64,000 nucleotides of DNA from NCBI RefSeq assembly GCF_036188265.1, contig NZ_CP108093.1:6601001-6665000 (forward strand), in the 5' to 3' direction. The notes below the pieces were generated by a model that saw only the letters and a list, made by a program, of their open reading frames with translations, had not been told where the DNA came from and searched no databases. The translations under genes were made by a program, and so were the position numbers. The first letter of the stretch is position 1. The number at the start of each line of letters is the position of its first letter. This document shows, piece by piece, positions 8,539 through 18,187 of this stretch. This stretch comes from Streptomyces sp. NBC_00247. GTDB taxonomy: Bacteria; Actinomycetota; Actinomycetes; Streptomycetales; Streptomycetaceae.

Positions 8539-9972
8539 TCACCGGGTCCCCGAAGGATCCGCGGTGGGTAGCCGACCCGCGCGGACCGCCGCCACGAGCG
8601 CCTCGTGGTCCCGCTCGTTGCGGTCCGCGTACGCCTCCGCGAACACACCGAGAGCCCGGTCGAAGGCGTCGCCCTTGCCCAGGTACCCCGCGATGGCGAT
8701 CCGGTCGCCCGACCTGGCGTGCGCGCGGGCCAGGGTCGCCCCGCAGACCTCTCCGAACAGCGTCAGCCCCTGCGGCGTCATCCGTTCCGGTTCGGCGATC
8801 CCCTTCCAGTCGCGCAGCTGGCGGAGGTAGAAATCGCGGCGCCTGCCGTCGAACCCCTCCGCCCGTTCCCAGCCGAGGAAGATGTCGCTCGTGGCCTGCA
8901 TCAGCCGTTGCCCCGCCACGACACGTTCGCCCTGGTTGCGGTAGCGGCTGGTACCGACGTGGTCGGCGAGGACCGAGGTGTCGGCCTCCTTGGCCTGGAG
9001 GAAGAGCGGATCGTCGTCGTCCCGGCCGAGCAGGAGCAGGACCCAGCAGCGCGTACCGACGCTTCCCACACCGACCACCTTGCGCGCCACGTCCGCCAGC
9101 CGGAAGCCGGAGAGCAGCGCCCGGCGGTCCGACGGGAGGCTGCGGGCATACCGCCGTAGCAGGACCCGGAACCGCTCCTCGGTCTCGATGCGTTCCGCGT
9201 CCGGCACCAGCTCGGTGAGCGGTACCACGAGGGGCGGGTCCGAGACGATCCGTCGCCGGCCGCCCGACCACTCGGTGAGTTTCCCGAGAACCTGCCGACT
9301 GTCCCGGGTACGGGCCTTCACCAGGGCGCGGTCGAGGTTCTCGCGCCCACGCTCGGCGAGTTGCACCGCGGCGACGGCCCGCAGCCGCGCCTCGTCGATC
9401 CGCGCGTACCAGACCTCCAGATTGCCCATCCGGGCGTACTGGGCCATCGACTTCCGGTACGACCGCACCGACGCCCGCACGAGGCGCGCGCGCTCACGGT
9501 CCGGGAAGCCGTTCGCCCGCGCGGCGATGACGAGGCTGGCCGCGAGCCGTTTCACGTCCCATTCCCAGGGGCCTGGCAGAGTCTCGTCGAAGTCGTTGAT
9601 GTCGAAGAGCAGATTGCGCTCCGGCGAGGCCAGCAGCCGGAAGTTCAGCAGATGCGCGTCCCCGCACAGCTGCGCGGTGATCCCGGAGTCCGGCGTGCCG
9701 GCCAGGTCCGCCGCCATGATCGCGGCGGCGCCCCGGTAGAACCGGAACGGCGATTCGGTCATCCGGCCGTACCGGAGGGGGACCAGATCCGGCACGCGCG
9801 CCGCGGACTGCGTCTCCAGGACCGTCAGCGGATCGAACCGGCGAGCGGTGGGCTCGAAGACCGCGTGGGCCGACCGGGGAACCCTCCTGCGGACGGCTCT
9901 GCCCGCGGCGGCCCGTTCGGCGGGGGTGGCGCGTGGCGTGGTGCGCGACGCGGGACGGCGGTCCTGGGGCAT
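8539..9972 (-). CDS. DUF2252 domain-containing protein
   Basis: 477 residues covering the full DUF2252 domain, a family with a distant kinase-like fold. Conserved segments are visible: CGDAHLLNF around residue 105, FDINDFDET around residue 124, and RVVGVGSVGTR-like KVVGVGSVGTRCWVLLL in the middle. The biochemical role is not established. The basic first 30 residues are probably unstructured. No operon partner is evident; DUF389 lies upstream with a 177-bp gap. Confidence 0.9.
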   Translation of the reverse strand: MPQDRRPASRTTPRATPAERAAAGRAVRRRVPRSAHAVFEPTARRFDPLTVLETQSAARVPDLVPLRYGRMTESPFRFYRGAAAIMAADLAGTPDSGITAQLCGDAHLLNFRLLASPERNLLFDINDFDETLPGPWEWDVKRLAASLVIAARANGFPDRERARLVRASVRSYRKSMAQYARMGNLEVWYARIDEARLRAVAAVQLAERGRENLDRALVKARTRDSRQVLGKLTEWSGGRRRIVSDPPLVVPLTELVPDAERIETEERFRVLLRRYARSLPSDRRALLSGFRLADVARKVVGVGSVGTRCWVLLLLGRDDDDPLFLQAKEADTSVLADHVGTSRYRNQGERVVAGQRLMQATSDIFLGWERAEGFDGRRRDFYLRQLRDWKGIAEPERMTPQGLTLFGEVCGATLARAHARSGDRIAIAGYLGKGDAFDRALGVFAEAYADRNERDHEALVAAVRAGRLPTADPSGTR

Positions 9973-10149
9973 GACGGCTCTCCTGACTTCCCCGAGTCGT
10001 GGTCGGCGTGACGCGCCGGGCGCGCGACGCCGACGAGCGGGGCGCGCGGTGGTGTCGGGCCGTCCCTTCGATGATCCCCGGCACCGCCCGGTCCGGCACG
10101 TCCGAGACGCGGGCGCAAGGGCCGGTCCGAGGTGTCGGTGCGGGCGCGC

Positions 10150-11115
10150 TCAGCCGTGCTCGGCGTCCGTGACGTGCCCTTCGCGCCGCCGGGACACCCG
10201 CCTCCAGATCGCGCGCTGCGACCGCAGGGTGCCGGTGCCGACGAGGATCAGAACCACGATGTTCACCAGGAGCTGGATCAGCGACCCCCAGGCCTCCTGC
10301 CAGCTGCTGAAGGCGACGGAAACGGCGATGGCGGCGGCGGCCGGAATGGTGGTGACCGAGATGAACACTCCGAGCAGCGCGCTCGTCCGCGCCTCGGTGA
10401 GCGACACGATGCCGACGACACCCGCCAGCGTCGCGACCGCCACCGAGAAGAAGTTGGGCGTGTTGATCAGGTCGGCCACCGGACGCAGCCCGGCCTCGAA
10501 CGCCTGCGACTGGAACCCGAAGCCCCGGATCATCAGGCTGAAGAGGAAGGTGACCGCCACGGTCAGCGTCAGCCCGGCGCCGAGCGCCTTCAGGCCCCTT
10601 CGGACCGTGGCGCGGTCGCCCCGGTCGATACCCAGCGCGATGCTGACGATCGCCCCGTACTCGGGCCCGACGACCATGGCCCCCACGATCAGGATCTGCG
10701 AGTTGGTGACGATTCCCACCGAGCCGATCAGACCGGCGACGACCAGGTACAGGTAGAAGCTCGGCGGATACCTGGCCTCGGCGCGGATGCGGGCCTCCAC
10801 CTGCTCCCAGACCGGGGCTCGCGCCAACGGTCCCAGCTCCTCGCGACCGCCTTCGTCGGCCCGCCCCGAGAACGCCATGTCCACCGGTTCGACGACGATG
10901 GACCCGAACTGGTCCAGACGGATGTCCCGCAGACCGCGGAGCACCTCGTTGGCGCCCCCGGTCAGAACGTCGCAGGCGATCGCGTCGCCGTCCGGGTTCC
11001 GGGCCGCCCCCGGCTGCACGATCAGATTGAGGACGCACGGATCGTCCGCCAGCAGTGCGACGACCCGGTCGGTCAGGCCGGGTGGGCTCACCGCGCGGAC
11101 GTGGATCAAGTCCAT
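10150..11115 (-). CDS. DUF389 membrane protein
   Basis: 321 residues. A soluble N-terminal half (about 130 residues) is followed by six or so membrane helices containing the family signature (IGSVGIVTNSQILIVGAMVVGPEYGA region, residues about 150-175). Function is unknown; the family is sometimes annotated as a hydrophobic or transport protein. The start at 11115 is supported by a GAGAGG element and by homologous MDLIHVRAVSP ends; the longer frame to 11211 adds non-homologous residues. Confidence 0.88.
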   Translation of the reverse strand: MDLIHVRAVSPPGLTDRVVALLADDPCVLNLIVQPGAARNPDGDAIACDVLTGGANEVLRGLRDIRLDQFGSIVVEPVDMAFSGRADEGGREELGPLARAPVWEQVEARIRAEARYPPSFYLYLVVAGLIGSVGIVTNSQILIVGAMVVGPEYGAIVSIALGIDRGDRATVRRGLKALGAGLTLTVAVTFLFSLMIRGFGFQSQAFEAGLRPVADLINTPNFFSVAVATLAGVVGIVSLTEARTSALLGVFISVTTIPAAAAIAVSVAFSSWQEAWGSLIQLLVNIVVLILVGTGTLRSQRAIWRRVSRRREGHVTDAEHG

Positions 11116-11295
11116 CGCGTACCTCTCGCTTCCGTGACCCCGCTGGTGCGCCGGGCGCGCCTTCCGGCACGCGGGTTCCTCCAGTAAGGCCGCACGCCCC
11201 TGGGTCGGCAATCCGGCACGGCGTCGGCAATCCGGCCGGCGGCCCCGGCCGTGGTCGCCGGCCGGATGTCAGCGGGTCCTGGAAGAATCCCCGTC

Positions 11296-11544
11296 ATGGA
11301 GTCATCCGACGAGCTCTTCCCCGGCACGACACCGGCACCTGCACCGGCCGGTCCGGAAGCGGGCCGGGACAGCGGCCCGGAACGCCCGCTCGTCCGCTGC
11401 CGCCTCTGCGGACGCCCGCTCACCGGCACGGGCTCCCGCCGGAGCGGCCTCGGCCCCACCTGCGACGCGAAGCTCCACCCCGCTCCGCCGGACACCCGCG
11501 CCCGCCGCCGGGACGCCGACCAGGAGCCCTTGCCGGGGCTGTGA
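11296..11544 (+). CDS. Small DUF6011-type cysteine protein
   Basis: 82 residues. The core CRLCGRPLTGTGSRRSGLGP with a further Cys forms a small metal-binding knuckle typical of DUF6011. The N-terminal 30 residues are Pro/Ala-rich. GGAAGAA precedes the ATG at 11296. Function is unknown. Confidence 0.75.
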   Translation: MESSDELFPGTTPAPAPAGPEAGRDSGPERPLVRCRLCGRPLTGTGSRRSGLGPTCDAKLHPAPPDTRARRRDADQEPLPGL

Positions 11545-11626
11545 GCGGTCCCGGGAGCGCCGTCGCGGCCGGCTCCGGTCCGGAACCGGAGCCTACGCGT
11601 GTCGTCCGCGCCCGTAATCTCGTGCC

Positions 11627-12193
11627 ATGGACTTCGGGGACGGGCTGCTCAACGTGGTGGATGTCGAGTCGACCTGCTGGGAGGGGGAGGCCCCGGCCGG
11701 GCAGGTGAGCGAGATCGTCGAGATCGGCCTCACCGTCGTGGACCTGCGGGCGGGCGAGCGGCTGGCCAAGCACCGGGTGCTGGTGAGACCGCGGCGCTCG
11801 GTCCTCTCGGCGTTCTGCACCGAACTCACCGGCCTCACCCGGGCGGAGGTCGACGCGGGGGTCTCCTTCGCCGAGGCGTGCCGCCTGTTGACGGCCGATC
11901 ACCGCAGTGGGACGCGGCCCTGGGCGAGTTGGGGCGACTACGACCGCAAGATGTTCCTCGGCCAGTCTCGTGCGTCCGGAGTCCCTTACCCCTTCGGCCA
12001 CCGCCACACCAACGCGAAGACCGCGTTCACCGAGGACCGGGGGCTGCGGCGGAGACCCGGCATGGCGCAGGCGCTGGAGATCGCCGGGCTGCCGCTGGAG
12101 GGCCGTCACCACCGGGGCGACGACGACGCGTGGAACATCGCCGCGCTGGTACTGGACATGGCCGGGCGCGGAGGATGGCCGCTGACCCGCTGA
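11627..12193 (+). CDS. DnaQ/ERI-1-like 3'-5' exonuclease (DEDDh)
   Basis: 188 residues, one RNase T/DnaQ domain. Catalytic residues are present: Asp12 and Glu14 in VDVEST, the second Asp in WGDYDRKM near residue 104, and the His/Asp pair in HHRGDDDAWNIA near 160-168. This arrangement resembles the ERI-1/KapD group, which trims RNA ends or degrades short nucleic acids. The last codons lie in an 8-bp tandem repeat (12181-12212), so the C-terminus depends on repeat number. Confidence 0.88.
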   Translation: MDFGDGLLNVVDVESTCWEGEAPAGQVSEIVEIGLTVVDLRAGERLAKHRVLVRPRRSVLSAFCTELTGLTRAEVDAGVSFAEACRLLTADHRSGTRPWASWGDYDRKMFLGQSRASGVPYPFGHRHTNAKTAFTEDRGLRRRPGMAQALEIAGLPLEGRHHRGDDDAWNIAALVLDMAGRGGWPLTR

Positions 12194-12212
12194 CCCGCTG
12201 ACCCGCTGACCC
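12181..12212. repeat. Octanucleotide tandem repeat, four copies
   Basis: GCTGACCC occurs four times head to tail and contains the stop codon of the exonuclease gene. Gain or loss of a unit would change the C-terminal frame only slightly because each unit brings a TGA. Confidence 0.85.
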
Positions 12213-12276
12213 GCAGGCCCCGGGACGGCCCGCTCGGAAGACGCCCGCGTGGAGAGGGCGTGCGGGCCGGAGACGT

Positions 12277-12322
12277 GAGAAGGGCCGTTCCGGGGCCCGG
12301 GGGCACCAGGACCGCCCTTCTC
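12277..12322. terminator. Terminator-like inverted repeat
   Basis: GAGAAGGGC (12277-12285) pairs with GCCCTTCTC (12314-12322) across a GC-rich loop, between convergent genes. Confidence 0.6.
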
Positions 12323-12368
12323 GTCCGGTCGAGGCCAACCGGCTTCCCGGCGGGTGGGTGCGGAGCTC

Positions 12369-13562
12369 TCAGCGCACGCGGATGCCGAGAGCGACGATCT
12401 GGGTGACCGCGTCGTCGGCGAAGTTGTCGTCACTGACCAGCACCACGGTCCGCTCACCACCCCGCAGGACCGGCCCCCAGGTCATGCCCTCGGTGTTGTC
12501 GACCGTGGACAGGTCCAGATCGTCGAAGTCCGCGACCAGCTTCTTGCGCATCGGCACGACTCTCCGCCCGGTCAGCGAGTCGACGCGCTGGACGTCGGTC
12601 GCACCCCGGGTGGTGGCGTCGTAGAGACGGATCTTGTAGTCCGATCCGGCCACCCAGGAGCGTTCGAGCACCAGGTAGCGGTCCGGGTCGTCGGGGAAGG
12701 CGAGGATCGACGGGACGCCGGTGTCCGGGGGCCACGGGCTGGTGGGGTCGGAGGCGGCGAAGATCTTCTCGACGGGGTAGGCGTACTGCGCGAGCACGTC
12801 CCCCGCCCGGCTCTGCTGGGTGACGCGGACCAGGGCGCCGTGCTCCAGGTCGGGCTCCGGGCCGTCCTGGAGCAGCGGACCCTCGACGGCGCTGGTGAGC
12901 ACGCGGTCCCCGGATCCGAAGGTGATCGCCTCCACCGCCTTGTTCCGCCGCAGACCACGGTCGTCCAGGGTGATCACGTAGTTGGGCGGCAGTCGCAGCT
13001 GCCCCAGGTACGCCCCGGCGGGGGAGGCGAACTGGATCGACGGCTGGATCACCGGGGCGGTGGCGGACGTGGGACGGTCCCCCTCCTGCGCCCACCAGTA
13101 GCGGCAGGTGCGCGGGTCGACCCGGATCTCCTCGGGGTCGACGGCCTTGCCGTCGTTGGTGCTCGCCGGCGGATACACCGAACCGTCCGGCTGCAGGAAG
13201 GGGTGGGTGGAGGTGAAGTCGACGGAGTGGACCCCGGCCCCGTCCACCTCGATCGCCGCGGTGTAGAAGCGGGCGGGCTGCAGGTACGAGCGGTCGTCGC
13301 TGATCAGGACGTACTCGCCGGTGCACGGGTTCCGGTCGATGCCGGACAGCCCGCCCACCGTCGTGTTCTCGAAGGAGAGACCGCGCGGGACGATCTTCTC
13401 GCCCAGCAGCCGGGCGTACGCCCCTGCGGACGGAGCGGCGGCGGGCGGTGCGGCGGCCGGCAGGGCGGGGGCGCTGTCCGACTGCGCCGCCACGGCCGGG
13501 GCCACGGCCGCCGCCAGCACCAGGGATGCCGCGCACGCGCGACGGATCAAGGAGGATCTCAT
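12369..13562 (-). CDS. Secreted esterase-like protein of the phytase-like family
   Basis: 397 residues. The first 26 form a clear signal peptide (MRSSLIRRACAASLVLAAAV, then Ala-X-Ala). The mature part matches the 'esterase-like activity of phytase' domain, a beta-propeller: GGLSGIDRNPCTGEYVLISDDR near the start and NTEGMTWGPVLRGGERTVVLVSDDNF near the end. It is likely exported and may hydrolyse phosphate esters. It stands alone, with a 180-bp gap to the thioesterase gene. Confidence 0.88.
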   Translation of the reverse strand: MRSSLIRRACAASLVLAAAVAPAVAAQSDSAPALPAAAPPAAAPSAGAYARLLGEKIVPRGLSFENTTVGGLSGIDRNPCTGEYVLISDDRSYLQPARFYTAAIEVDGAGVHSVDFTSTHPFLQPDGSVYPPASTNDGKAVDPEEIRVDPRTCRYWWAQEGDRPTSATAPVIQPSIQFASPAGAYLGQLRLPPNYVITLDDRGLRRNKAVEAITFGSGDRVLTSAVEGPLLQDGPEPDLEHGALVRVTQQSRAGDVLAQYAYPVEKIFAASDPTSPWPPDTGVPSILAFPDDPDRYLVLERSWVAGSDYKIRLYDATTRGATDVQRVDSLTGRRVVPMRKKLVADFDDLDLSTVDNTEGMTWGPVLRGGERTVVLVSDDNFADDAVTQIVALGIRVR

Positions 13563-13742
13563 GCGATTGATCTTGGTCCGCCCGGGCGCCGAGCGCAGTC
13601 GCCCATCCGTGTGATCGTCGTGCGCGCGAGGGTGAGACGTGCCCCGATGAGGTGATTTCCCGATGGGGTGTCAACCTCCGCGCGCACAGCCCGGTATGCC
13701 GACGCACCCATCACCCACGTGCTGTCACCGGCCGGCCGGCCC

Positions 13743-14615
13743 CTACGCCCCCAGGCGCCGGAACAGCCCCTCCTGCACCACGGACACCAGCAGGTTGCCC
13801 TCCCGGTCGTAGATCCGGCCGCGCGCCAGACCCCGGCCGCCCGTGGCGATCGGCGACTCCTGGTCGTACAGGAACCACTCGTCCGCCCGGAACGGCCTGT
13901 GAAACCACATGGCGTGGTCCAGGGAGGCCATGTCGAAGCCGCGCGGGCCCCACAGGGGCTCCACCGGGAGGCGGACGGCGTCCAGCAGCGTCATGTCGCT
14001 CGCGTACGTCAGCGCGCAGGTGTGCACCAGCGGGTCGTCGCCCAGCGGGCCGACCGCGCGCATCCACACCGCGCTGCGCGGCTCCGCGCCCGTGACCTCC
14101 TCCTGGGTCCAGCGCAGCCGGTCCACGTACCGGATGTCGAACGGCTGGCGGCGGGCCATCCGCTCCAGCGCCTCGGGCAGCCCGCCCAGGTGCTCGCGCA
14201 CCTCGTCGGCGACCGCGGGCAGCTCCTCGGGGTCGGGGACGATACGGGCGGCCGGCAGCTGGTGCTCGAAGGCCGCTTCCTCGGGCCGGTGGAAGGAGGC
14301 CGTCAGGTTGAAGATCGTCCGGCCCTCCTGCACCGCCGTGACCCGCCGCGTCGTGAAGGAACGGCCGTCGCGCACCCGCTCCACCTGGTACACGATCGGC
14401 ACGCCCGGCCGCCCCGGGCGCAGGAAGTAGGCGTGCAGCGAGTGCACCGGCCGGTCGCCTTCGGTGGTCCGGCCGGCGGCGACCAGCGCCTGGCCCGCGA
14501 CCTGACCGCCGAAGACCCGCTGGAGGGACTCCTCGGGGCTCCGGCCGCGGAAGATGTTGACCTCGATCCGTTCCAGGTCGAGCAGGCCGACCAGGAGCTC
14601 GGCGGGGTTCGTCAT
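13743..14615 (-). CDS. tesB: Acyl-CoA thioesterase II
   Basis: 290 residues forming two hot-dog domains. It hydrolyses medium to long acyl-CoA to free acid and CoA. GGQVAGQALVAAGRT and SLHAYFLRPG mark the first domain; SLDHAMWFHRPFRADEWFLY marks the second and carries the active-site Asp. The start MTNPAE at 14615 has a GGAGAAG element. The helicase gene ends 49 bp upstream on the same strand. Confidence 0.94.
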   Translation of the reverse strand: MTNPAELLVGLLDLERIEVNIFRGRSPEESLQRVFGGQVAGQALVAAGRTTEGDRPVHSLHAYFLRPGRPGVPIVYQVERVRDGRSFTTRRVTAVQEGRTIFNLTASFHRPEEAAFEHQLPAARIVPDPEELPAVADEVREHLGGLPEALERMARRQPFDIRYVDRLRWTQEEVTGAEPRSAVWMRAVGPLGDDPLVHTCALTYASDMTLLDAVRLPVEPLWGPRGFDMASLDHAMWFHRPFRADEWFLYDQESPIATGGRGLARGRIYDREGNLLVSVVQEGLFRRLGA

Positions 14616-14664
14616 GCGCTTCTTCTCCACTCTCGCCGCCCCGCCGTCACCGTCGCGACCGGGC

Positions 14665-17187
14665 TCACAACTGACCCACCGCGGTGACACGCACGACCGC
14701 GTGGCCTTCTTCGTCGGAGGCCGCGAGATCCACTTCGGCGCGGATGCCCCAGTCGTGGTCACCGTTCGGGTCGGCGAAAGCCTGCCACACCCGCCACACA
14801 CCGTGCGCCGGGTCCTCCTCGATCTTCAGCAGCTTGGGGCCGCGTGCGTCGGGGCCCGTACCCAGCTCGTCGAACTCGTCCCAGTAGGCGTCCATCGCCT
14901 CGCCCCAGGCGTCCTCGTCCCAGCCGGAGTCCCCGTCCAGCTCGCCGAGGTCGCGGACCCGGTCCAGCGCGGCCAGCTCGACCCGGCGGAACATGGCGTT
15001 GCGCACCAGCACGCGGAAGGCGCGGGCGTTCGCGGTGACCGGCTTGACCTCGTCGGCCTTCTCCTGCGCCTGCTCGGCGGTCTCCACCTCCGGGTTGGCG
15101 AGCTGCTCCCACTCGTCCAGCAGGCTGGAGTCCACCTGGCGCACCATCTCGCCCAGCCAGGCGATCAGGTCCTGGAGGTCCTCGGACTTGATGTCGTCCG
15201 GGATCGTGTGCTCCAGCGCCTTGTACGCGCTCGCGAGGTAGCGCAGCACGATGCCCTCGGTGCGGGCCAGCTCGTAGTTCGAGGTGAACTCCGTGAACGT
15301 CATGGCGCGTTCGTACATGTCCCGGATCACCGACTTCGGCGACACCGGATGGTCCCCGACCCACGGGTGGCTCTTGCGGTACACGTCGTAGGCGTGCCAC
15401 AGCAGTTCGCCCAGCGGCTTCGGGTACGTGACCTCCTGGAGCCGCTCCATGCGCTCCTCGTACTCGACGCCGTCCGCCTTCATCTGCCCGACTGCCTCGC
15501 CGCGCGCCTTGTTCTGCTGGGCGGCGAGGATCTGGCGCGGGTCGTCCAGCGTCGACTCGACGACGGAGACCATGTCCAGCGCGTACGAAGGGGATTCGGC
15601 GTCCAGAAGGTCGAACGCGGCGAGCGCGAACGTGGACAGCGGCTGGTTCAGCGCGAAGTCCTGCTGGAGGTCCACGGTCAGCCGGACGATCCGGCCCTCG
15701 GCGTCCGGCTCCGCCAGCTGCTCCACCACGCCGCCGTCGAGCAGCGAGCGGTAGATCGCGATGGCCCGCCGGATGTGCCGCAACTGCGCCCGGCGCGGCT
15801 CGTGGTTGTCCTCCAGCAGGTGGCGCATCGCCGTGAAGGCGTTGCCGGGACGGGCGATCACCGAGAGCAGCATGGTGTGCGTGACCCGGAAGCGCGAGGT
15901 CAGCGGCTCCGGGTCGGACTGGATCAGCTTGTCGAAGGTCGTCTCCGACCAGGCCACGAAGCCCTCGGGGGCCTTCTTCCGGACGACCTTGCGCTTCTTC
16001 TTCGGGTCGTCGCCCGCCTTCTTGACGTTCTTCTCGTTCTCGATGACGTGCTCGGGTGCCTGCGCCACCACGAACCCGGCCGTGTCGAACCCCGCGCGCC
16101 CGGCGCGGCCCGCGATCTGGTGGAACTCGCGCGCCCGCAGCGTCCGCACCCGGGTGCCGTCGTACTTGGTGAGCGCCGTGAACAGCACCGTGCGGATGGG
16201 GACGTTGACCCCGACGCCGAGCGTGTCCGTCCCGCAGATCACCTTCAGCAGACCCGCCTGCGCGAGCTTCTCCACCAGACGGCGGTACTTGGGCAGCATT
16301 CCGGCGTGGTGGACCCCGATGCCGTGCCGCACGTACCGGGAGAGGTTCTGGCCGAACTTGGTGGTGAAGCGGAAGTTGCCGATCAGATCGGCGATCTTCT
16401 CCTTCTCCTCCTTGCTGCACATGTTGATGCTCATCAGCGACTGCGCCCGCTCCACGGCGGCGGCCTGCGTGAAGTGCACGATGTAGACGGGGGACTGCCG
16501 GGTGTCCAGCAGCTCGGTGAGCGTCTCCGTGATCGGGGTGAGCCGGTACTCGTAGCTGAGCGGCACCGGACGGGTCGCCGAGCGCACCACGGAGGTCGGC
16601 CGTCCGGTGCGGCGGGTGATGTCCTTCTCGAACATCGCGACGTCGCCGAGGGTCGCCGACATCAGGACGAACTGGGCCTGCGGCAGCTCCAGCAGCGGGA
16701 TCTGCCACGCCCAGCCGCGGTCGGGTTCCGCGTAGAAGTGGAACTCGTCCATCACGACCTGGCCGATGTCGGCGTACTTGCCGTCGCGCAGCGCGATCGA
16801 GGCCAGCACCTCCGCCGTGCAGCAGATGACGGGCGCGTCGGCGTTGACCGAGGCGTCGCCCGTGAGCATGCCGACGTTCTCCGTGCCGAAGAGCTTGCAC
16901 AGGTCGAAGAACTTCTCCGAGACCAGCGCCTTGATCGGAGCGGTGTAGAAGGTGACCTTGTCCTGCGCCAGCGCCGTGAAGTGCGCGCCGGCCGCGACCA
17001 GGCTCTTGCCCGAGCCGGTCGGCGTGGACAGGATGACGTTCGCGCCGGAGACCACCTCGATCAGCGCCTCCTCCTGCGCGGGGTAGAGGACGATTCCCTG
17101 ACTCTCGGTCCACGAGGAGAATGCCTCGAAGAGAGCGTCCGGGTCTGCGGTGGGGGGCAGCTGATCGATAAGGGTCACGCCCCCCAT
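14665..17187 (-). CDS. Ski2-like DEAD/DEAH-box helicase with C-terminal DUF3516
   Basis: 840 residues. An ATP-dependent RNA (or DNA) helicase: Walker A STPTGSGKS near residue 56, MDEFHFY as Walker B variant (DEFH) near 148, SAT motif in LMSATLGD, and motif VI HQIAGRAGRAGFD near residue 355. The C-terminal half (from about 400) is DUF3516, specific to actinobacterial proteins of this size. A Lys-rich stretch (KKKRKVVRKK) lies near residue 405. The probable role is RNA turnover. The GTG three codons in is an alternative start. Confidence 0.92.
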   Translation of the reverse strand: MGGVTLIDQLPPTADPDALFEAFSSWTESQGIVLYPAQEEALIEVVSGANVILSTPTGSGKSLVAAGAHFTALAQDKVTFYTAPIKALVSEKFFDLCKLFGTENVGMLTGDASVNADAPVICCTAEVLASIALRDGKYADIGQVVMDEFHFYAEPDRGWAWQIPLLELPQAQFVLMSATLGDVAMFEKDITRRTGRPTSVVRSATRPVPLSYEYRLTPITETLTELLDTRQSPVYIVHFTQAAAVERAQSLMSINMCSKEEKEKIADLIGNFRFTTKFGQNLSRYVRHGIGVHHAGMLPKYRRLVEKLAQAGLLKVICGTDTLGVGVNVPIRTVLFTALTKYDGTRVRTLRAREFHQIAGRAGRAGFDTAGFVVAQAPEHVIENEKNVKKAGDDPKKKRKVVRKKAPEGFVAWSETTFDKLIQSDPEPLTSRFRVTHTMLLSVIARPGNAFTAMRHLLEDNHEPRRAQLRHIRRAIAIYRSLLDGGVVEQLAEPDAEGRIVRLTVDLQQDFALNQPLSTFALAAFDLLDAESPSYALDMVSVVESTLDDPRQILAAQQNKARGEAVGQMKADGVEYEERMERLQEVTYPKPLGELLWHAYDVYRKSHPWVGDHPVSPKSVIRDMYERAMTFTEFTSNYELARTEGIVLRYLASAYKALEHTIPDDIKSEDLQDLIAWLGEMVRQVDSSLLDEWEQLANPEVETAEQAQEKADEVKPVTANARAFRVLVRNAMFRRVELAALDRVRDLGELDGDSGWDEDAWGEAMDAYWDEFDELGTGPDARGPKLLKIEEDPAHGVWRVWQAFADPNGDHDWGIRAEVDLAASDEEGHAVVRVTAVGQL

Positions 17188-17316
17188 CTTGCCTGCCTTC
17201 CGCCCCGATGAGGGAACCGGGCGGCCGTACGAAGATCACGGGCGGTACGCTTCCCACTCAACTCGGCCGCGCCGCAACGGCGTCGGCCGCACCGAGTTCT
17301 GGGGGCGGAAAAGACC

Positions 17317-18108
17317 ATGATGGGACCGGCACACTCACTGTCCGGGGCGGCGGCCTGGCTCGGGGTGGGGGCGGCTGCCGCCGCCGCGGGTCACACCATG
17401 CCCTGGCCCGTCCTGGTCGTCGGGGCGCTGATCACGGCGGGCGCCGCCCTCGCCCCGGACCTGGACCACAAGTCGGCCACCATCTCCCGGGCCTTCGGAC
17501 CGGTGTCCAAAGGGGTCTGCGAGGTCGTCGACAAGCTCTCGCACGCCGTCTACAAGGCCACCCGGGGTCCTGGTGACCCCCGGCGCAACGGCGGCCACCG
17601 GACCCTGACCCACACCTGGCTGTGGGCCGTCCTCACCGGTGCCGTGGCTTCGGGCGCCGCGATCCTCGGCGGACGCTGGGCGGTCCTCGCGATCCTCTTC
17701 GTCCACCTGGTGCTCGCCGTCGAGGGCCTGCTCTGGCGAGCCGCCCGCGTCTCCAGCGACGTACTGGTGTGGCTGCTCGGCGCGACCAGCGCCTGGATCC
17801 TCGCCGGCCTGCTGGACCAGCCCGGCAACGGCTCGGACTGGTTCTTCGACGCACCCGGCCAGGAATACATGTGGCTCGGACTGCCGATCCTGCTCGGGGC
17901 CCTCGTGCACGACATCGGGGACGCCCTGACCGTCTCGGGCTGCCCGATCCTCTGGCCCATCCCGCTCGGCCGCAAGCGCTGGTACGCGCTGGGGCCGCCT
18001 AAGGCGATGCGGTTCCGGGCCGGCAGCTGGGTGGAGCTGAAGGTGCTGATGCCCGTGTTCATGGTGCTCGGAGGCATCGGCGCGGCGGGCGCCCTCAACA
18101 TCATCTGA
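17317..18108 (+). CDS. Membrane-bound metal-dependent hydrolase (YdjM/DUF457 type)
   Basis: 263 residues. The family motifs are present: N-terminal GPAHSLSGAAAWLG with His, LAPDLDHKSATIS with Asp-x-Asp-His near residue 49, GGHRTLTHTWLWAV near 93, and HDIGDALTVSGCPILWPIPL near 200. Several membrane helices lie between them. The role is uncertain; the fold resembles zinc-dependent phospholipases. Two adjacent ATGs (17317 and 17320) are possible starts. Confidence 0.88.
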   Translation: MMGPAHSLSGAAAWLGVGAAAAAAGHTMPWPVLVVGALITAGAALAPDLDHKSATISRAFGPVSKGVCEVVDKLSHAVYKATRGPGDPRRNGGHRTLTHTWLWAVLTGAVASGAAILGGRWAVLAILFVHLVLAVEGLLWRAARVSSDVLVWLLGATSAWILAGLLDQPGNGSDWFFDAPGQEYMWLGLPILLGALVHDIGDALTVSGCPILWPIPLGRKRWYALGPPKAMRFRAGSWVELKVLMPVFMVLGGIGAAGALNII

Positions 18109-18124
18109 CCCCGCGCGCCGGCCA

Positions 18125-18161
18125 CCGCCGCCCGGAGGCGGATCTCCTCTCCGGGCGGCGG
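18125..18161 (+). terminator. Terminator hairpin after the membrane hydrolase gene
   Basis: A perfect 13-bp stem (18125-18137 with 18149-18161) lies between two genes on the same strand. Confidence 0.65.
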
Positions 18162-18187
18162 GCGCGTCCCCGTAGGACCATGGGCCC

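Noticed and set aside
14554..17211. 885-codon open frame antisense to the helicase gene
   Set aside because: Antisense shadow of a strongly conserved helicase; low-complexity Arg/His/Leu composition.
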